From JAJISG01 sp964347325 (GTDB lineage Archaea > Thermoplasmatota > Thermoplasmata > RBG-16-68-12 > JAJISG01): 34,901 nt of DNA. Both the position numbers and the translations under genes were made by a program. This document shows positions 32,903 through 34,901 of the stretch, piece by piece. Within the stretch, counting starts at the first letter, position 1. Each line of letters begins with the position of its first letter. The stretch is from NCBI GenBank assembly GCA_964347325.1, contig CAYFYA010000017.1:1-34901 (forward strand). The letters are read 5' to 3'. The notes beneath the pieces are model-generated. The model did not search any database, was not told where the DNA came from, and saw only the letters and a list, made by a program, of their open reading frames with translations.

Positions 32903-33565
32903 GTGGCGGGAGGCCCAGCCCGGAGGTGCCCCCTCCTCGTCGGGATCGCGATCATTCTAGCCTTCGAGTTTACCCTGCGCGACCTCTTGCTCCCTTCGCC
33001 CGCCAGTGACCTGCACATCGGCCTCGCATTGGTGGCAGAATGGTTGCTGCTCGCGGCCCTCTTGCTGATCTGGATCCCTCGCGTCGAGGGGACGCGACTC
33101 GCCAGCATCGGGCTTGGAGGGTGGCATTGGCGGTACCTCTGGTTGGGCGCCCTGGTCTACCTCCTCGTCCTGGTAGCCATGATGCTGAGCGGGTTCGTGT
33201 TGGATTCATTGGGACCGGGGTCCATCCGTTCCCTCCAACCTATGATTATGGAGTACAGCCTCGTAACGCTTATCGGCCTCCTCGTGACCGGGATGTTCCT
33301 CGAGGAGATCTTCTACCGGGGCTACCTGATGGAGAGGCTCATCCTCGTGACGGGGAGGGTGTGGGTCGCAGGTGTGGTCTCCTGGCTGGCGTTCACCTTC
33401 GTGCACCTCCGGTTTTTCGGCCTGGGGCCGACGTTGGACGTGAGCGTGCTTTCGGCCGCCCTCGTGTTGCTCTACGTGAAGGAGCGAAGCGTGTGGCCCT
33501 GCGTCGTAGTGCACGGAATCAACAACGTCCTAGCCTACCTCGTCTTCCCTCTGATAGTGGCCTGA
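32903..33565 (+). CDS. CPBP-family intramembrane glutamic protease (CAAX-like)
   Basis: The 220-aa membrane protein has about six helices and the conserved motifs of the CPBP/Rce1-like family: EEIFYRG (Glu134, Glu135, Arg139), FVHLRF (His168) and HGINNVLAYL near the end (His and Asn). These residues form the glutamate-based active site. The bacterial and archaeal family members process peptides or act in immunity to bacteriocins; the substrate here is unknown. GTG 32903 gives a short Arg-containing N-terminus and then the first helix. No clear TATA box or ribosome-binding site was found, and the upstream gene is a broken remnant, so the native start may have been altered. Confidence 0.82.
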   Translation: MAGGPARRCPLLVGIAIILAFEFTLRDLLLPSPASDLHIGLALVAEWLLLAALLLIWIPRVEGTRLASIGLGGWHWRYLWLGALVYLLVLVAMMLSGFVLDSLGPGSIRSLQPMIMEYSLVTLIGLLVTGMFLEEIFYRGYLMERLILVTGRVWVAGVVSWLAFTFVHLRFFGLGPTLDVSVLSAALVLLYVKERSVWPCVVVHGINNVLAYLVFPLIVA

Positions 33566-33657
33566 CGATACGTCGCTGCCTTCGGTTCCGAAGCTCATGC
33601 CCTTGCAGGCCGTGTCGCCGGTCGAGTGCCTCCTGCGTATTCTGGCCCGTATAGAAA

Positions 33658-33665
33658 AGTATATT
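33658..33665 (+). promoter_or_regulatory. TATA box of the DUF411 gene
   Basis: AGTATATT predicts a start near 33688 and a leader of about 14 nt before ATG 33702. Confidence 0.5.
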
Positions 33666-33701
33666 CAGTATTGATGGAATGCTTTTCAGCCTGAGTCGGC
33701 C

Positions 33702-34343
33702 ATGGAGGCCTCACCCATGTCGGCCTATCGATCCTGCCCGATCTGCGGCGCCTCGGTCAAGCTGGAGAACATGTCAGTGCACATGAGTAGGGTCCACCCC
33801 CGGACGAAGGCCGACGTGTCCACTCGCGAAGTTCAAGCAGCGCGGGGGCGTCCCAGCAGAAAGCTTCTGTACGCCCTCCTTGCGATTGCCCTCCTCGTGG
33901 TCCCCCTCGCCGTCTACGGGCTCGCCGTCACCGCGCCTCCAGCAACCCCAGGCAACGGAGAGGAACCGCCAACTCAGGCCTACACCGTCGACGTCTATCT
34001 GCAGCCCACGTGCGGATGCTGTCACCAGTATCTGAACTACCTGGAGAGCAATGGCTTCGCTGTGACGCCGCATGAGATGACCGATCTCTCAGGGGTCCGG
34101 GCAAGCCAGGGCATCCCGGGGAGCATGCAGAGCTGTCATACGGCCATTCTGGGAGACTACTTCGTGGAGGGGCACGTTCCAGTTGCCGTAATCCAGAGAC
34201 TCCTGGAGGAGCAGCCGGCCATTGACGGCATCGCCCTGCCGGGCATGCCCGCAGGGTCTCCGGGGATGGGTGGCATCAAGGCGGCACCCTTCGTCATCTA
34301 CGCTGTGGAAGGGGGCCAGGCCACCGTATTCATGGAAGTTTAG
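33702..34343 (+). CDS. Zinc finger - TM - DUF411 metal-binding protein
   Basis: The 213-aa protein has three parts. Residues 12-32 form a C2H2 finger (Cys12, Cys15, His27, His32) of the type CPICGASVKLENMSVH. A single membrane helix lies at about 55-76. After a Pro-rich spacer comes a complete DUF411 domain (about 95-190) with PTCGCC (Cys104, 106, 107), SCHTA (Cys145, His146), EGHVP (His158) and PGMPAGSPGM. DUF411 proteins are often encoded near copper-resistance genes and are thought to bind copper. The usual form has a signal peptide or lipid anchor; here a cytoplasmic zinc finger precedes the anchor, with DUF411 outside (inferred topology). ATG 33717 is a possible second start. Confidence 0.85.
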   Translation: MEASPMSAYRSCPICGASVKLENMSVHMSRVHPRTKADVSTREVQAARGRPSRKLLYALLAIALLVVPLAVYGLAVTAPPATPGNGEEPPTQAYTVDVYLQPTCGCCHQYLNYLESNGFAVTPHEMTDLSGVRASQGIPGSMQSCHTAILGDYFVEGHVPVAVIQRLLEEQPAIDGIALPGMPAGSPGMGGIKAAPFVIYAVEGGQATVFMEV

Positions 34344-34848
34344 TACTCTCAGTCGCCTCTCTCCTCCTCACGAGAAGATAGCCCGTCGGTTGTGTCCTGT
34401 GTCAGGACTTCCACTCCCGCATCTCCCGAGCATTCTGAAGGTTCTGGAGGTCATCTGGTCTTGCGCTCGGCAACCCTCGTGGTCCGCCAGACTGCCAAAT
34501 AGGAAGCGTTCGATAGAGTCGCCTTCTATTTGACAACCGACAGCCCAATGAGTGGAGTGGGTCTATAGCTGACTAGGGTCCCGAAACTACGCCTCCCTGG
34601 CAAGAAAGAGACCACTGAGGTCGCCAGGGTCGAGGCAAGACGGGGCCAGGGTGAAAATGATGGACAGAATGAGAGCCCCGGTGGCCGGTCCGTCCGTTTC
34701 GGGTCGATCCGACTCCCGTGCCGAGTCCTGGACCCTCCCACGGTTCAGTAGCGCCGTGCCTCCAGCGAAGGTCTCACCGAGGACGAGCGCTGCAGTACGG
34801 ACCCCGGGACTGGACCTCCGGGCCTTGCCTCACTGAGTTGGCGATTTC
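34344..34848. other. Gene-free stretch near the right edge
   Basis: About 500 nt downstream of the DUF411 gene without a convincing gene on either strand. Short frames here have no recognisable motif. No tRNA, repeat array or strong inverted repeat was seen. Confidence 0.5.
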
Positions 34849-34901
34849 ATGCAATGTGCGACTTGCGGAAAAGGGCTCAAACGCGCCTCGGTTCGGGAAG
34901 A
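34849..34901 (+). CDS. Possible zinc-ribbon protein, N-terminal fragment
   Basis: ATG 34849 opens a frame reading MQCATCGKGLKRASVRE to the window edge. A CxxC pair (Cys3, Cys6) right after the start is typical of small zinc-ribbon proteins. No promoter or ribosome-binding site is visible and only 17 codons are present, so this is weak. Confidence 0.3.
   Translation, partial: MQCATCGKGLKRASVRE

Noticed and set aside
1..34901. CRISPR arrays, insertion sequences and integrase/attachment sites
   Set aside because: No repeat-spacer pattern, transposase or integrase motif was seen in any part of the window.

Overview
The window is archaeal and GC-rich. Markers are an archaeal DnaG primase, a GINS51 subunit, a GAN/RecJ-like nuclease, archaeal alanyl-tRNA synthetase, membrane LonB, NadM, TrmG10 and a UPF0292 Toprim protein. 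The 23S rRNA gene has its own TATA box and lies next to a replication gene, with no 16S or tRNA-Ala upstream. Unlinked rRNA genes are typical of Thermoplasmatota, so an uncultivated high-GC member of that phylum is the best guess (inference). Most genes have a TATA-like box centred 24-28 nt before the start codon, so most mRNAs look leaderless. I used this register to choose starts; a few genes have Shine-Dalgarno sites instead.

Layout. 1-2140 (-) is the 5' two thirds of 23S rRNA. Its first 178 bases are not rRNA but the 5' half of a group I intron at the E. coli 1931 site; P1, P4, P5, P6 and the start of P7 can be read directly, and the rest lies outside the window. 2380-8281 holds GINS51, a Toprim protein, a dnaG operon with a protease-less Lon-type AAA+ ATPase carrying a zinc ribbon, a GNAT acetyltransferase and TrmG10. 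8278-14118 (-) holds a site-2 protease, a possible structured RNA (about 9800-9910), AlaRS and the GAN nuclease. 14202-16933 holds a GyrI-like protein, a HAD hydrolase, a CoA-binding protein and a PAC2 protein. 17047-23283 is a metabolic block: hyuA-hyuB, a TctA-like membrane protein and a HypE-like AIR-synthase protein. 23291-27864 holds an NRDE protein, a sugar-phosphate nucleotidyltransferase paired with a degenerate phosphohexomutase, a DMT exporter, a YdjM-like membrane protein and NadM. 27968-31958 (-) holds LonB and three tandem Ras-like GTPases. 32335-34901 is more accessory: two decayed membrane-protein genes, a CPBP protease and a zinc-finger/TM/DUF411 protein.

How the genes relate. 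DnaG, GINS51 and GAN belong to the archaeal replisome (GAN and GINS act with MCM). LonB, the site-2 protease and the CPBP protease are membrane proteases; the PAC2 protein may belong to proteasome assembly. The strongest items for follow-up are the archaeal rRNA group I intron, the zinc-ribbon Lon-like ATPase beside dnaG, the dead phosphohexomutase partner of the nucleotidyltransferase, the GTPase triplet with an altered G3 motif, two probable AUA start codons, and the unassigned structured RNA.
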